NCBI RefSeq assembly: GCF_012927485.1
Contig: NZ_JABBPC010000037.1
Coordinates: 1 to 64,000 of the forward strand
Direction of reading: 5' to 3'
Source: Polaromonas sp.
GTDB taxonomy: Bacteria > Pseudomonadota > Gammaproteobacteria > Burkholderiales > Burkholderiaceae_C
Length of the DNA: 64,000 bases
The notes beneath the pieces were generated by a model. The model worked only from the letters and a program-made list of their open reading frames with translations. It was not told the DNA's origin and did not search any database. The position numbers and the translations under genes are program-made. Below, piece by piece: positions 1-7,810 of the stretch; position 1 is the stretch's first letter; each line of letters starts with the position of its first letter.

Positions 1-151
1 CCCCACCGTTCCCGCCAGCGGCCATACCGCAGGACCCAGCACCGCCCGCGATACCGGCGTTGCCTCCGATTGCTGACGCACCCGCACCGCTACCGCCGTC
101 ACCCCCGGCTGTGGCCGCACCGCTACCGCCGTTACCACCGGCGGTGGCGGG
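1..151 (-). pseudogene. Continuation of the Gly-rich protein in a shifted frame, cut by window edge
   Basis: Read on the minus strand, the frame offset by one base from the gene above stays open from about 150 to 1 and encodes the same kind of Gly/Ala/Ser/Asn sequence (GGNGGSGAATAGGDGGSGAG). Deleting one base from the GGG run at 149-151 joins the two parts and creates a second copy of GSGAATAGG immediately before the existing one. This is strong internal evidence that the shift is recent, or a sequencing error in a GC-rich repeat, rather than the natural C-terminus. The 3' end lies outside the window. Confidence 0.65.
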
Positions 152-764
152 CGCCGCTGCCACCGCCATTGGCGCCGTTGGCTGTCGCCGAGCCGCCGCT
201 ATTGGTTCCACTGGCAGCACCGCCTGTGCCGCTGCCGCCCGCCGCCCCAGATGCGCTGCCATTGGTGGCACTGCCGTGAGTGATGGCTCCGTTGGAAGCG
301 CTACCGCCTGCTGCACCCACCGCACCGACGCCGCCAGCGCCCGTGCCGCCGGTACCCGTGCCGCTGCTCTGGCCGCTTGAGCCGCTGCCGCCGGTTCCAC
401 CGTTGCCGGTGCCACCTGCCGCAGAGCCCGTGTTGTAGGCGGTGTTGCCGAGGCCACTTACCGAGTTGCCGGATACAACGCCACTCAAGCTGCTGCTGGC
501 CGTGGCGGTAGTTTGGTTAAAGGCGTTGGTAAAGGTGCCGGTGGAACCATTGTTGAGTGCAGCCGACCGTTCAGCGCTTGCAAGCGCCTGGCCGGAATTC
601 TTGTTGGAGCTGCTGTCTGACTGGTTTGTGTTGGTGCTTGTGGTTGAGTTGGAACTTGAACTGGTGTTGTTGCCGATCGTAGAGCTCTGGTCATTAGTCG
701 CAAACGCCGCGCCGCTGAAGCCGAATGCGACTGCAATGGCCGAAGCTAGAAGTGTCTTCTTCAT
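132..764 (-). CDS. Gly/Ser/Ala/Asn-rich secreted low-complexity protein (in-frame part)
   Basis: The reading frame starts at an ATG at 764 behind a GGAGG at 769-773. Residues 1-22 form a clear Sec signal peptide ending in GAAFA. The mature part is Ser/Asn/Thr-rich to about residue 60, then Ala/Ser-rich, and from about residue 105 almost pure Gly/Ala/Ser/Thr/Asn with short GG-N and GTGG units. There is no recognisable enzymatic domain, and one Cys-free chain suggests a structural or surface polymer. The frame ends at a TAA at 132, but the same composition continues in another frame to the window edge, so the true protein is probably longer. A sigma-54 promoter lies upstream, and a coiled-coil outer-membrane barrel and a sigma-54 activator lie divergent. 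Functional-amyloid or adhesin substrate is an inference only. Confidence 0.75.
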   Translation of the reverse strand: MKKTLLASAIAVAFGFSGAAFATNDQSSTIGNNTSSSSNSTTSTNTNQSDSSSNKNSGQALASAERSAALNNGSTGTFTNAFNQTTATASSSLSGVVSGNSVSGLGNTAYNTGSAAGGTGNGGTGGSGSSGQSSGTGTGGTGAGGVGAVGAAGGSASNGAITHGSATNGSASGAAGGSGTGGAASGTNSGGSATANGANGGGSGARHRRW

Positions 765-842
765 GGAACCTCCAAAAGATGATTAAAGTTGTCTAAAAAA
801 TCGCCGTGGTTGAATTGCTTACTTGCAAATCCTCGGTAGCTG

Positions 843-859
843 AGCAACTTCGATGCCAA
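843..859 (-). promoter_or_regulatory. Sigma-54 (-24/-12) promoter of the Gly-rich gene
   Basis: The minus strand reads TTGGCATCGAAGTTGCT. This matches the RpoN consensus TGGCAC-N5-TTGCW at GG and GC with exactly ten bases between them. Transcription should start near 832, giving a leader of about 68 nt before the ATG at 764. The nearby gene at 2691-4034 encodes an activator of this sigma factor class, which fits. Confidence 0.75.
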
Positions 860-1365
860 CTACTTTTTGGCATCGGTACGCCCTTGAATCTGTTGGAGAT
901 AACTGGGATTACGGCCGTGGTGCAGGGGATCGCAATTGGCCATCAAATGTCTGTCAAGGGCAATCTGTCACAGTTGTTTGACGGTGCGGCTTCTTCCTTG
1001 AGGTGCCTGCGGCTTGCTGAGTTCCGCCGGCTGGAGACCTCGGCAATGGCGTAAGGGGCACCCGGGTGCAATGGCGATGCGTCTGAGTAACTGTCTCAAG
1101 TCTGAGACGATGTCGCCAACGGCGATATCCTGGATGCCTGCCTCCTCCCTCAAAATGGCTGGCGGGGCTCCTCTCCGCCACGGGTTTTTGGGCCACTTCG
1201 GCACCTCGCTTCTGGGTGCATCAGCCATGTGACATCACGGCTGACTTGGTAAATAAAATTACCTTCTCTTGCAATTTGTTTCTTGCAGTCCATTGCGACC
1301 ATCGCCTACGCTACTCCCAAGTAAAAAAGGGTCCACGCCGTGAGACCGTTTAAGGGGAGAGGTTG
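860..1365. other. Divergent regulatory intergenic region with palindromes
   Basis: This is about 500 bases between the sigma-54 promoter and the porin start, without a convincing gene; the short open frames here lack ribosome sites and family resemblance. It holds an inverted repeat GTCTCA-N4-TGAGAC at 1093-1108 with a further GTCTGAG half-site at 1081-1087, and an AT-rich inverted repeat GGTAA-N6-TTACC at 1248-1263. The first lies about 235-260 bases upstream of the sigma-54 promoter, a usual distance for an enhancer site of an RpoN activator. Their role is inferred. No clear promoter for the rightward gene was found. Confidence 0.4.
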
Positions 1366-2682
1366 ATGAATAGTTCATGCTATGAGGGGTCATTGGCTGT
1401 CCTTGCCTGCTCGGCGTTAGCCATGACGGCATCGGCGTCTTGCGCACAGGGCGTCCCGATGGCGAATACCGATACCGGCGTTCGCATGGAGCAACTGCAG
1501 CAGCAGCTGACCGAGCAAAGTCAACAGATCGATACGCTCAAGCGAGCAGTGGCGGACCAGGCGGCGCGTCATCGTGAATTGTTGCTCTCTCTGGGACAGG
1601 CGCCGCGCTCCGTCGCCAAGCGGCCCGAGGATGGGGTGCCCTCCGGGGAGTCTCCGCTTGCAGACAACGCGACGGATGACAGTCAGCGCACTGTGCGCGT
1701 GGGTGCGGCGCCGGTTCAAGAGCCCCCACCACCGGCGGTTGCGCAGTTATTCGATCAGCCGGGCATTCTCACTCCCAAGGGCAAATATGTGTTGGAGCCT
1801 TCGGTCCAATACAGCTATTCGTCGAGTAACCGCGTGGCGCTGGTGGGGTATACCGTCATTCCGGCCCTGCTGATCGGTTTGATAGACGTGCGGGAGGTCA
1901 AGCGCAGCACGGTTACCGGGGCATTGACGGCCCGCTATGGCTTGACCAATCGCTTTGAAGTAGAGGCGAGAGTGCCCTATGTGTATCGGTCTGATTCGAC
2001 CATCAGCCGCGAGGTATTCACGGGATCCGCCGCTGACAGGGTGTTCAACACCAGCGGCAAGGCCCTTGGCGATGTTGAACTCGCGGCGCGTTATCAGCTC
2101 AACGAGGGCGGCAACAACCTGCCCTATTTCATTGGGTCGTTGCGCTTTAAAACACGCACTGGCACGGACCCGTTTGAGGTGGTCACTGATTGCGTCACGC
2201 GCTGCGTGGGCAACACCACGGGAACCGGCCTGCCGCTCAATTTACCGACCGGCTCGGGCTTTTACTCACTGCAGCCCGGCCTGACGTGGCTTTTTCCGTC
2301 CGATCCCGCGGTGTTCTTTGGCGGCGTCAGCTACACCTATAACTTTAAGCGTAGCAATGTCAGCCGGCTAGTGCTCAACGGCGAGCGCGAGTCCATTGGT
2401 GAGTTGGCACCCGGCGGGATCTTCGGGATTAATTTCGGCATGGGGCTGGCGCTTAACGATAAATCCTCGCTCAGCGTGGGCTTTGACTTGAACTCGGTCG
2501 GACGCACGCGGCAGAACGGTGAGCCGGTGGCGGGCTCGGTGCGTACCCAACTGGCCAGCGTGCTGTTGGGCTATTCATACCGATACAGCGACAAGACCGC
2601 TTTCAGCGTCACGATCGGTGCCGGGCTGACGCGGGATACACCGGACCTGACCGTCAACCTCCGCATCCCGATGTCTTTTTAA
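1366..2682 (+). CDS. Outer-membrane beta-barrel with N-terminal coiled coil (FapF-like)
   Basis: An ATG at 1366 follows GGGGAGAGG; a TTG three bases upstream is a less likely start. A signal peptide of about 27 residues is followed by a Gln/Leu-rich heptad region at about 40-77, a Pro-rich linker to about 130, and then roughly 300 residues of alternating hydrophobic and aromatic strands ending in a C-terminal Phe, the usual outer-membrane barrel signature. The barrel resembles the MetA-pathway/COG4313 transporter group. The architecture (periplasmic coiled coil plus barrel) matches FapF, the secretion pore of Pseudomonas functional amyloid. The sigma-54 activator begins 8 bases downstream, and the Gly-rich exported protein lies divergent. 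Export of that protein is the most economical reading but is inferred. Confidence 0.7.
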   Translation: MNSSCYEGSLAVLACSALAMTASASCAQGVPMANTDTGVRMEQLQQQLTEQSQQIDTLKRAVADQAARHRELLLSLGQAPRSVAKRPEDGVPSGESPLADNATDDSQRTVRVGAAPVQEPPPPAVAQLFDQPGILTPKGKYVLEPSVQYSYSSSNRVALVGYTVIPALLIGLIDVREVKRSTVTGALTARYGLTNRFEVEARVPYVYRSDSTISREVFTGSAADRVFNTSGKALGDVELAARYQLNEGGNNLPYFIGSLRFKTRTGTDPFEVVTDCVTRCVGNTTGTGLPLNLPTGSGFYSLQPGLTWLFPSDPAVFFGGVSYTYNFKRSNVSRLVLNGERESIGELAPGGIFGINFGMGLALNDKSSLSVGFDLNSVGRTRQNGEPVAGSVRTQLASVLLGYSYRYSDKTAFSVTIGAGLTRDTPDLTVNLRIPMSF

Positions 2683-2690
2683 GGCGATTC

Positions 2691-4034
2691 ATGGTGTTGC
2701 GAAAAATTCTTTGTGTGAGTCTGGGGGAGCACTCTTCAGAGATGGCCGACTATTTACGGACTGGCGACTGGGACGTGCTGCCGGTTGCCGACCTGGCTGC
2801 CGTGCGACGCGTCCAGGTGCACCAGCAGGTACAGGTTGGCGCATTGCTGCTCAAGGACTTTTCGCCCGAGAAAATGGGCTGGGTTGAGGCGTGCCTGCGG
2901 CAGTCGCGCGGGATCGAGTGGGTGGGTGTGTTTCGCATCGAGGCCCTCAATTCGCCGATCCTGCGCGAGCTGGTTCTGAGCTACTTTTTCGACTACCACA
3001 CGCTACCGGTCGATTGGCGGGTGCTGGATCTGACACTGGGCCACGCCTTTCGCCGCGCCCAATTACGGGGCCGCGACGTGAAGGAGGCTGGCGCCGCGGG
3101 GAGCATGGACATGGTCGGGCACAGTCTGCAGATTGTGCGGTTGCAGCAACAGATCCGAAAGGTAGCGGTCACCGATGCGCCGGTGCTCATCGGCGGAGAA
3201 AGTGGCAGTGGCAAGGAACTCGCCGCGCGTGCCATTCACCAATATTCCCGGCGCGCTGCTGGCCCGTTCGTCGCCGTTAATTGCGGCGCCATTGCGCCGT
3301 CGCTTATTCATTCGGAACTGTTTGGGCATGAACGCGGCTCCTTCTCCGGCGCGACGGCAGGCAAGCTTGGATTGATCGAAGCGGCCAGCGGTGGGACCAT
3401 CTTCCTGGACGAGATCGCCGAACTTCCACTTGAACTGCAGACCAACCTGTTGCGTTTCCTGCAGGAACGCACTATTCATCGTGTAGGTTCCACGCGCAGC
3501 CTGCAAATCGATGTTCGGGTGGTTGCGGCCTCGCACGTGGATCTGGCGGAGGCGGTGGCGGCGGGTCGGTTTCGCGAAGATCTGTTTTATCGCCTCAATG
3601 TGCTGGCCCTTGTGGTGCCGTCCCTGCGGGAACGCCTGTCCGATGTGCCCGTGATAGCGCAGCATTTTCTTCAGTCCTGCATGGCCGACAAGCACCGGCT
3701 GCGAGTGGAGGGCTTCAGTCGGGAGGCGATGGCGGCCATGATGTCTCACCGCTGGCCGGGCAATGTGCGCGAGTTGTACAACCGGGTGCAACGCGCCGTG
3801 GTCATGAGCGACGAGCGCTTGATTACTCCGGCCGACCTGGGCCTGTCCGTGGCGTGCAACCCTCTCGGCATCGGACTGGATGCGGTGCGCACGCTGGCAG
3901 AACGCGATGCGATTTCGCTAGCCCTCGGACGGGTTGGCCACAACGTCACCCACGCGGCGCGAGAACTCGGCGTTTCCCGTATGACAATGTACCGACTGAT
4001 GGACAAACACGGTCTCGCGCTGGGTGCCGGGTGA
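2691..4034 (+). CDS. VpsR-like sigma-54-dependent transcriptional activator
   Basis: Residues 1-125 form a receiver-like domain without an obvious phospho-acceptor triad, containing the SYFFDYHTLP stretch seen in VpsR-type regulators. Residues about 140-370 are an AAA+ sigma-54 interaction domain: Walker A GESGSGKE near 168-175, a loop reading GSFSGA instead of GAFTGA near 214, and Walker B TIFLDE near 236. The C-terminus (about 400-440) is a Fis-type helix-turn-helix (AARELGVSRMTMYRLMDKHG). VpsR of Vibrio controls exopolysaccharide genes and binds c-di-GMP; that this one responds to c-di-GMP is inference. The target is probably the sigma-54 promoter at 843-859. It is likely co-transcribed with the porin. 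Confidence 0.85.
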   Translation: MVLRKILCVSLGEHSSEMADYLRTGDWDVLPVADLAAVRRVQVHQQVQVGALLLKDFSPEKMGWVEACLRQSRGIEWVGVFRIEALNSPILRELVLSYFFDYHTLPVDWRVLDLTLGHAFRRAQLRGRDVKEAGAAGSMDMVGHSLQIVRLQQQIRKVAVTDAPVLIGGESGSGKELAARAIHQYSRRAAGPFVAVNCGAIAPSLIHSELFGHERGSFSGATAGKLGLIEAASGGTIFLDEIAELPLELQTNLLRFLQERTIHRVGSTRSLQIDVRVVAASHVDLAEAVAAGRFREDLFYRLNVLALVVPSLRERLSDVPVIAQHFLQSCMADKHRLRVEGFSREAMAAMMSHRWPGNVRELYNRVQRAVVMSDERLITPADLGLSVACNPLGIGLDAVRTLAERDAISLALGRVGHNVTHAARELGVSRMTMYRLMDKHGLALGAG

Positions 4035-4085
4035 GGGGCGATGCGCCCATTTAGACGCCCGCCCGAGCCTCTTGGCCACAATAGC

Positions 4086-4121
4086 AAAAAACCCGCAGAG
4101 CAAGCGCTCGTGCGGGTTTTT
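4086..4121 (+). terminator. Rho-independent terminator after the sigma-54 activator
   Basis: A stem ACCCGCA-GAGC / GCTC-TGCGGGT with loop AAGC is flanked by A-rich sequence on the left and TTTTT on the right. It ends the rightward porin-activator transcript 50 bases past the stop. With A and T runs on both sides it may also stop tRNA transcripts from the other strand. Confidence 0.85.
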
Positions 4122-4129
4122 GCAATGTT

Positions 4130-4206
4130 TGGTGGTGATAGGTGGACTTGAACCACCGACATCAGCATTATGAATGCTGCGCTCTAACCAACTGAGCTAT
4201 ATCACC
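4130..4206 (-). tRNA. tRNA-Met (CAT), elongator type
   Basis: The minus strand folds into a complete 77-nt cloverleaf with encoded CCA. Acceptor strands GGTGATA/TATCACC pair fully. The anticodon arm is CAGCA-TTCATAA-TGCTG with anticodon CAT, and the T arm is GGTGG-TTCAAGT-CCACC. The A-rich acceptor start and the D arm AGCTCAGTTGGTTAGAGC fit elongator tRNA-Met rather than initiator. tRNA-Ile2, which also carries CAT before lysidine modification, cannot be fully excluded by eye. Confidence 0.9.
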
Positions 4207-4217
4207 TTGCGACCGGT

Positions 4218-4248
4218 ATTATAGCGATTTGACGGCCGTCTTTGTCAG
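4218..4248 (-). promoter_or_regulatory. Sigma-70 promoter of the tRNA-Met gene
   Basis: On the minus strand a perfect TATAAT lies at 4223-4218, about 12 bases before the mature tRNA 5' end. A CTGACA/TGACAA -35-like hexamer is 18-19 bases further upstream, overlapping the end of the enoyl-CoA hydratase gene. Confidence 0.5.
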
Positions 4249-5033
4249 CGGTGGGCGAATGTGGGCTTGCGCTTGTTTAGGAAGGCATCCATGCCTTCTT
4301 TTTGATCGCTGGTGGCGAATAGCGAATGAAACAAACGTCGTTCGAACATCACGCCATCGCTGAGCCCGCTCTCGAACGCCCGGTTAACGGCTTCCTTGGC
4401 AGCCATCACGCTGGGCTGCCCGAAGCTGCAAATAGTCAAGGCCGCGCCCATTGCTTCGTCCATCAATTTGTCGAGCGCCACCACTCGACTCACCAGACCC
4501 GCGCGTTCCGCTTCTACGGCATCCATCATTCGGCCCGTCAGGGCCATTTCCATGGCCTTGGCTTTGCCGACAGCGCGCGGCAGGCGTTGCGTCCCGCCGG
4601 CGCCGGGAATGATGCCGATCTTGATTTCGGGTTGACCGAATTTTGCGTTGTCCGCGGCAATGATGAAGTCGCACATCATCGCCAACTCGCAGCCGCCGCC
4701 CAGTGCAAAACCACTGACGGCTGCAATCACGGGTTTCCGAATGCCGCGAATTTGTTCCCAGTTGCGGGTGATGAAGTCGTTGCCGTAGACATCGGCAAAG
4801 TCGAGCTTTGCCATGGCGGCAATGTCGGCCCCCGCTGCAAATGCTTTTTCGCTGCCGGTAAGAATGATGCAGCCCACGCTGTCGTCGGCGTCAAAGCCTT
4901 TTAGCGCGCTGCCCAGTTCATCCATCAGCTGGTCATTCAGCGCATTCAGCTGCTTGGGCCGGTTTAAGGTCACGATGCCCACTTGGCGCGAATCCGGGCC
5001 TTCGGTGCGGGTCAAAATCATTTCGTAGTTCAT
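4245..5033 (-). CDS. Enoyl-CoA hydratase (crotonase family)
   Basis: A 262-residue crotonase-fold protein that hydrates trans-2-enoyl-CoA to 3-hydroxyacyl-CoA in beta-oxidation. The oxyanion motif AFAAGAD (about 64-70) is present, as are both catalytic glutamates, Glu116 in GGGCELAMM and Glu136 in [13 protein letters not shown]. The length is usual for single-domain short-chain hydratases (FadB1x/PaaF/Ech type). It lies 33 bases downstream of the M61 peptidase gene on the same strand, so the two may be co-transcribed. Exact substrate range cannot be read from the sequence. Confidence 0.92.
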   Translation of the reverse strand: MNYEMILTRTEGPDSRQVGIVTLNRPKQLNALNDQLMDELGSALKGFDADDSVGCIILTGSEKAFAAGADIAAMAKLDFADVYGNDFITRNWEQIRGIRKPVIAAVSGFALGGGCELAMMCDFIIAADNAKFGQPEIKIGIIPGAGGTQRLPRAVGKAKAMEMALTGRMMDAVEAERAGLVSRVVALDKLMDEAMGAALTICSFGQPSVMAAKEAVNRAFESGLSDGVMFERRLFHSLFATSDQKEGMDAFLNKRKPTFAHR

Positions 5034-5066
5034 GGGGACTCTTTTCTTTTGTAGTGAGGGATGAAT

Positions 5067-6893
5067 TCAGTCTTTGGGCGACAGCCACTCGTTCACCAGG
5101 GCGGCATCTTGCACCGCCAGGCGCCACGTCGTAAGGGCGGGCGGCAGCGTCAACTCGAGCCGCAGCAGGCGTTTGTCGCGCGACACCAAAGCAATCACTT
5201 TTTTGGCTGACCCTGCGTACAGCAAGAGGTCGTCGAGACGGCTCATGCGCCAGCCAGCCACTTGGCCCGCTTGAGGGGTGGCCTTTGTTGGCGCGCGCCC
5301 GGCAGGCTCAAGTCCCAGCCATTCATCGCCGGCCGAAAAGCCTGCGCGCTCGGCAAGACCGCCGCGAAGTACGGTTTGCACCTGCACGCCCTGGCTTTCG
5401 CTGACGCGCAGGCCCAGCCGTTGAGCCATCTGCGCGGGATCTTCAAACACGGCGACTCCCTGCGCCTGCAACAGCGCCTTGAGCGGAAGCTCGTCCAGGC
5501 CATGCACCCAGCGCGCCAGTTCAGGCGCAAACGAGCGGCCGCCGAGTGACTTGATCGCTTCTGCAAAGTCAGCTTCGCGCATGGGACCGGCCTTGCAGCT
5601 CAGCCAGAGTGCGCGCATTACATCGTCCAGCGTCTTGCCATGAGCAGCACGGCCCTCCTTGCGCAGCGTCAGGTCAAAGCACAAGGCCACCAACGCGCCC
5701 TTGGCGTAATAGTTCACCGTCGCATTGGGCGTGTTTTCATCCGGGCGGTAATATTTCACCCAGGCGTCGAAGCTGGCCTGCGCTACTGATTGGACCAGCC
5801 GTCCCGGCGTTTGCATAACCTGATTGATGGTTTTGTTAAGCAGTCGCAAATAAGCCGCGTTGTCCAGCAAGCCGGCGCGGCGCAGCAGCAGGTCGTCGTA
5901 ATAACTCGTGAACCCTTCAAAAAACCACAACAGTTCGGTGTAATTCTCGCGCCCATACTGGTAGCTTTGAAATTCTGAAGGGCGCAGCCGCTTGACGTTC
6001 CAGGTGTGGAAATATTCATGACCGATCAAACCCCGCAGCGTGGTGTAGCCCTCGGTTGCTTTGGATTCGCCCACACGCGGCAGGTCCTTGCGCGTGCAGA
6101 TCAGTGCCGTCGAGTTGCGGTGCTCCAGCCCCCCATAACTTTCGTCCACGGCATTGAGCATGAATAAATAATTTTTAAAGAGGGGTTTTTTGTTCCCATG
6201 CCAGAACCTGATTTCGGTTTCGCAAATAGTCTGGGCATCGGCCAGCAGCCGAGCACCGTCGAATGTGGAGGCTGCACCAGCTACAACAAAGCGGTGAGGT
6301 ACCCCCCGAGTGGTAAAGGTGCCGCTCCAGAATGGACCCATCTCTACCGGGCAATCAACGAGTTCGTCATAACTGGCGGCCCTGTAAGTACCGAATCCCT
6401 GCTTGTTGATTTTCTGAGCAGTCAATCCGGTGGCCACCGACCATGCGCTCAGTCCGCTGGCGGCTTTGGGCACCGGAAGTTCAAGCACATGCGGCGACGA
6501 CTCCTGGCCTTCCACCTTGAGGCATAAGCTGGTGCCGTTGAAAAAGCCGCGGTGGGCATTCAGCCATGCGGTGCGCACGGAGTTGTCGTGGGCATAGACG
6601 TCGTAGCTCAACACCAGCGGTTTGGCGGGCGAACACTGGATTTGCCAGCTGCATTTATCGAGCTGCACCAAAGGAACGGTTGTGCGGGCGCCTTGGTGGG
6701 CTTGCAAGCCTTGCAGGTTTTTTGAAAATTCACGGACCAGGTAGCTGCCCGGTATCCACACTGGTAGCGAGACCCGCTGAAGCGCCGACGGTTGCTCAAT
6801 GGTCAGGGTGACGCGAAACAAATGGGCATTCAGCCCGCCGATTTCCACGCGACAGTGAATAAGGGCGTTGGTGTTTTGTTGGGAGACAGGCAT
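5067..6893 (-). CDS. M61-family metallopeptidase with C-terminal PDZ domain
   Basis: A 608-residue protein of the M61 (glycyl aminopeptidase) family. The zinc site HEYFH (about 288-292) sits in GHEYFHTWNVKRLRP, a family hallmark, and the expected downstream Glu is in the FFEGFTSYYDD helix. An N-terminal beta domain precedes the thermolysin-like core. A PDZ-like module around 490-580 (GVQVQTVLRGGLAERAGFSAGDEW) closes the protein. No signal peptide is evident, so it is probably cytoplasmic. In vivo substrates of bacterial M61 enzymes are poorly known. The start is the only ATG consistent with family length. Confidence 0.88.
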   Translation of the reverse strand: MPVSQQNTNALIHCRVEIGGLNAHLFRVTLTIEQPSALQRVSLPVWIPGSYLVREFSKNLQGLQAHQGARTTVPLVQLDKCSWQIQCSPAKPLVLSYDVYAHDNSVRTAWLNAHRGFFNGTSLCLKVEGQESSPHVLELPVPKAASGLSAWSVATGLTAQKINKQGFGTYRAASYDELVDCPVEMGPFWSGTFTTRGVPHRFVVAGAASTFDGARLLADAQTICETEIRFWHGNKKPLFKNYLFMLNAVDESYGGLEHRNSTALICTRKDLPRVGESKATEGYTTLRGLIGHEYFHTWNVKRLRPSEFQSYQYGRENYTELLWFFEGFTSYYDDLLLRRAGLLDNAAYLRLLNKTINQVMQTPGRLVQSVAQASFDAWVKYYRPDENTPNATVNYYAKGALVALCFDLTLRKEGRAAHGKTLDDVMRALWLSCKAGPMREADFAEAIKSLGGRSFAPELARWVHGLDELPLKALLQAQGVAVFEDPAQMAQRLGLRVSESQGVQVQTVLRGGLAERAGFSAGDEWLGLEPAGRAPTKATPQAGQVAGWRMSRLDDLLLYAGSAKKVIALVSRDKRLLRLELTLPPALTTWRLAVQDAALVNEWLSPKD

Positions 6894-7053
6894 GTTGGAT
6901 CAAGAATACTCCAGGTTCGCCGCAGCTGCCCCCGAAGCCGGGCAGTCTGGTGGCCGCGAAAGGCCGGGGTAAGGCTGTAAAAAAGGAGCAAAGAGTATCC
7001 GCGCAGTCGGGGCTAGGCGGCTAATGAAAGAGTAACCTGCCAGCCACGCGGTG

Positions 7054-7773
7054 CTACGGCGCTTTGGCGCTCGTCAGCAGCTTCTCCACCTGTTGGGCGC
7101 TAATGGCGCCTGGCACGCGTGAACCGTCGACGAAAAAAACCGTCGGTGTGCCAGAGATTTTGTGTTTCTTGCTGAAGTCCAGGTTGCGCTCCAGCGCCGC
7201 CGTGTCGCAGCTGGCCTTGGCGGCCGTCTGGTCGCGAATCATCCAGTCGAGCCAAGCCTTGCCCTGGTCTTTGGCGCACCAGATATTTTTGGCCTTGTCA
7301 ACGGAGTCGGGGCTCAGGATGGGAATAAGAAACGTGTGAATGGTCACGTCATTGACTTTTTCCAGGTCATGTTCGAAGCGCTTGCAATAAGTGCAGTTGG
7401 GATCTTCAAAGACGGCCAACTTGCGTTTGCCATTGCCGTGAACCACGGTGAACGCATCTTTAAATGGCAGGGCGTTAAAGTCGATTGCATTGAGTTTTTC
7501 AACCCGTTCTTCGGTCAGGTTGCGTTTGGCCCGGGTGTCGATCAGGTTGCCTTGCAATAGAAAGTTGCCTTTGGCATCGGTGTAAAAAATATCGTTGTCG
7601 TTGACGCGAATTTCATACAGACCGTTCATCGGTGTTTTGCTAACCTCATTGATTTTGGAAAAGCTAGGCAGCCTTTCCGCCAGGTTCTTGCGTATCACCG
7701 CTTCTTGCGCAAACGCGGAACTCAAGCTGCACGCCAGCATGCCGAGCACTGCGATCAATTTCACTAATTTCAT
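7054..7773 (-). CDS. dsbC: Thiol:disulfide interchange protein DsbC
   Basis: A periplasmic disulfide isomerase. The frame is open 31 codons further upstream, but the ATG at 7773 directly starts a signal peptide (MKLVKLIAVLGMLACSLSSAFA) and has an AGGA site; the longer version would overlap the preceding gene. The N-terminal dimerisation domain (about 25-85) is followed by a thioredoxin fold with a CTYC redox motif at Cys127-Cys130, where E. coli has CGYC. A second Cys pair (about Cys165/Cys183) and the cis-Pro segment SGTPTVFF are present. The UbiH-family gene lies 37 bases upstream on the same strand. Confidence 0.9.
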   Translation of the reverse strand: MKLVKLIAVLGMLACSLSSAFAQEAVIRKNLAERLPSFSKINEVSKTPMNGLYEIRVNDNDIFYTDAKGNFLLQGNLIDTRAKRNLTEERVEKLNAIDFNALPFKDAFTVVHGNGKRKLAVFEDPNCTYCKRFEHDLEKVNDVTIHTFLIPILSPDSVDKAKNIWCAKDQGKAWLDWMIRDQTAAKASCDTAALERNLDFSKKHKISGTPTVFFVDGSRVPGAISAQQVEKLLTSAKAP

Positions 7774-7810
7774 TTTTATTCCTGGTTTTTCAAAAATTCG
7801 GTCCAACAAT

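Noticed and set aside
1..450. Dense short GC-rich repeats that could be taken for a CRISPR array, VNTR or PE-PGRS-type mycobacterial gene
   Set aside because: No constant repeat-spacer unit; the repetition is explained by codons of a Gly/Ala/Ser-rich protein with a proteobacterial signal peptide.
806..1232. Open frames of 70-90 codons in the intergenic region before the porin
   Set aside because: No ribosome sites, no family resemblance, overlapping on both strands, and one lies over the sigma-54 promoter.
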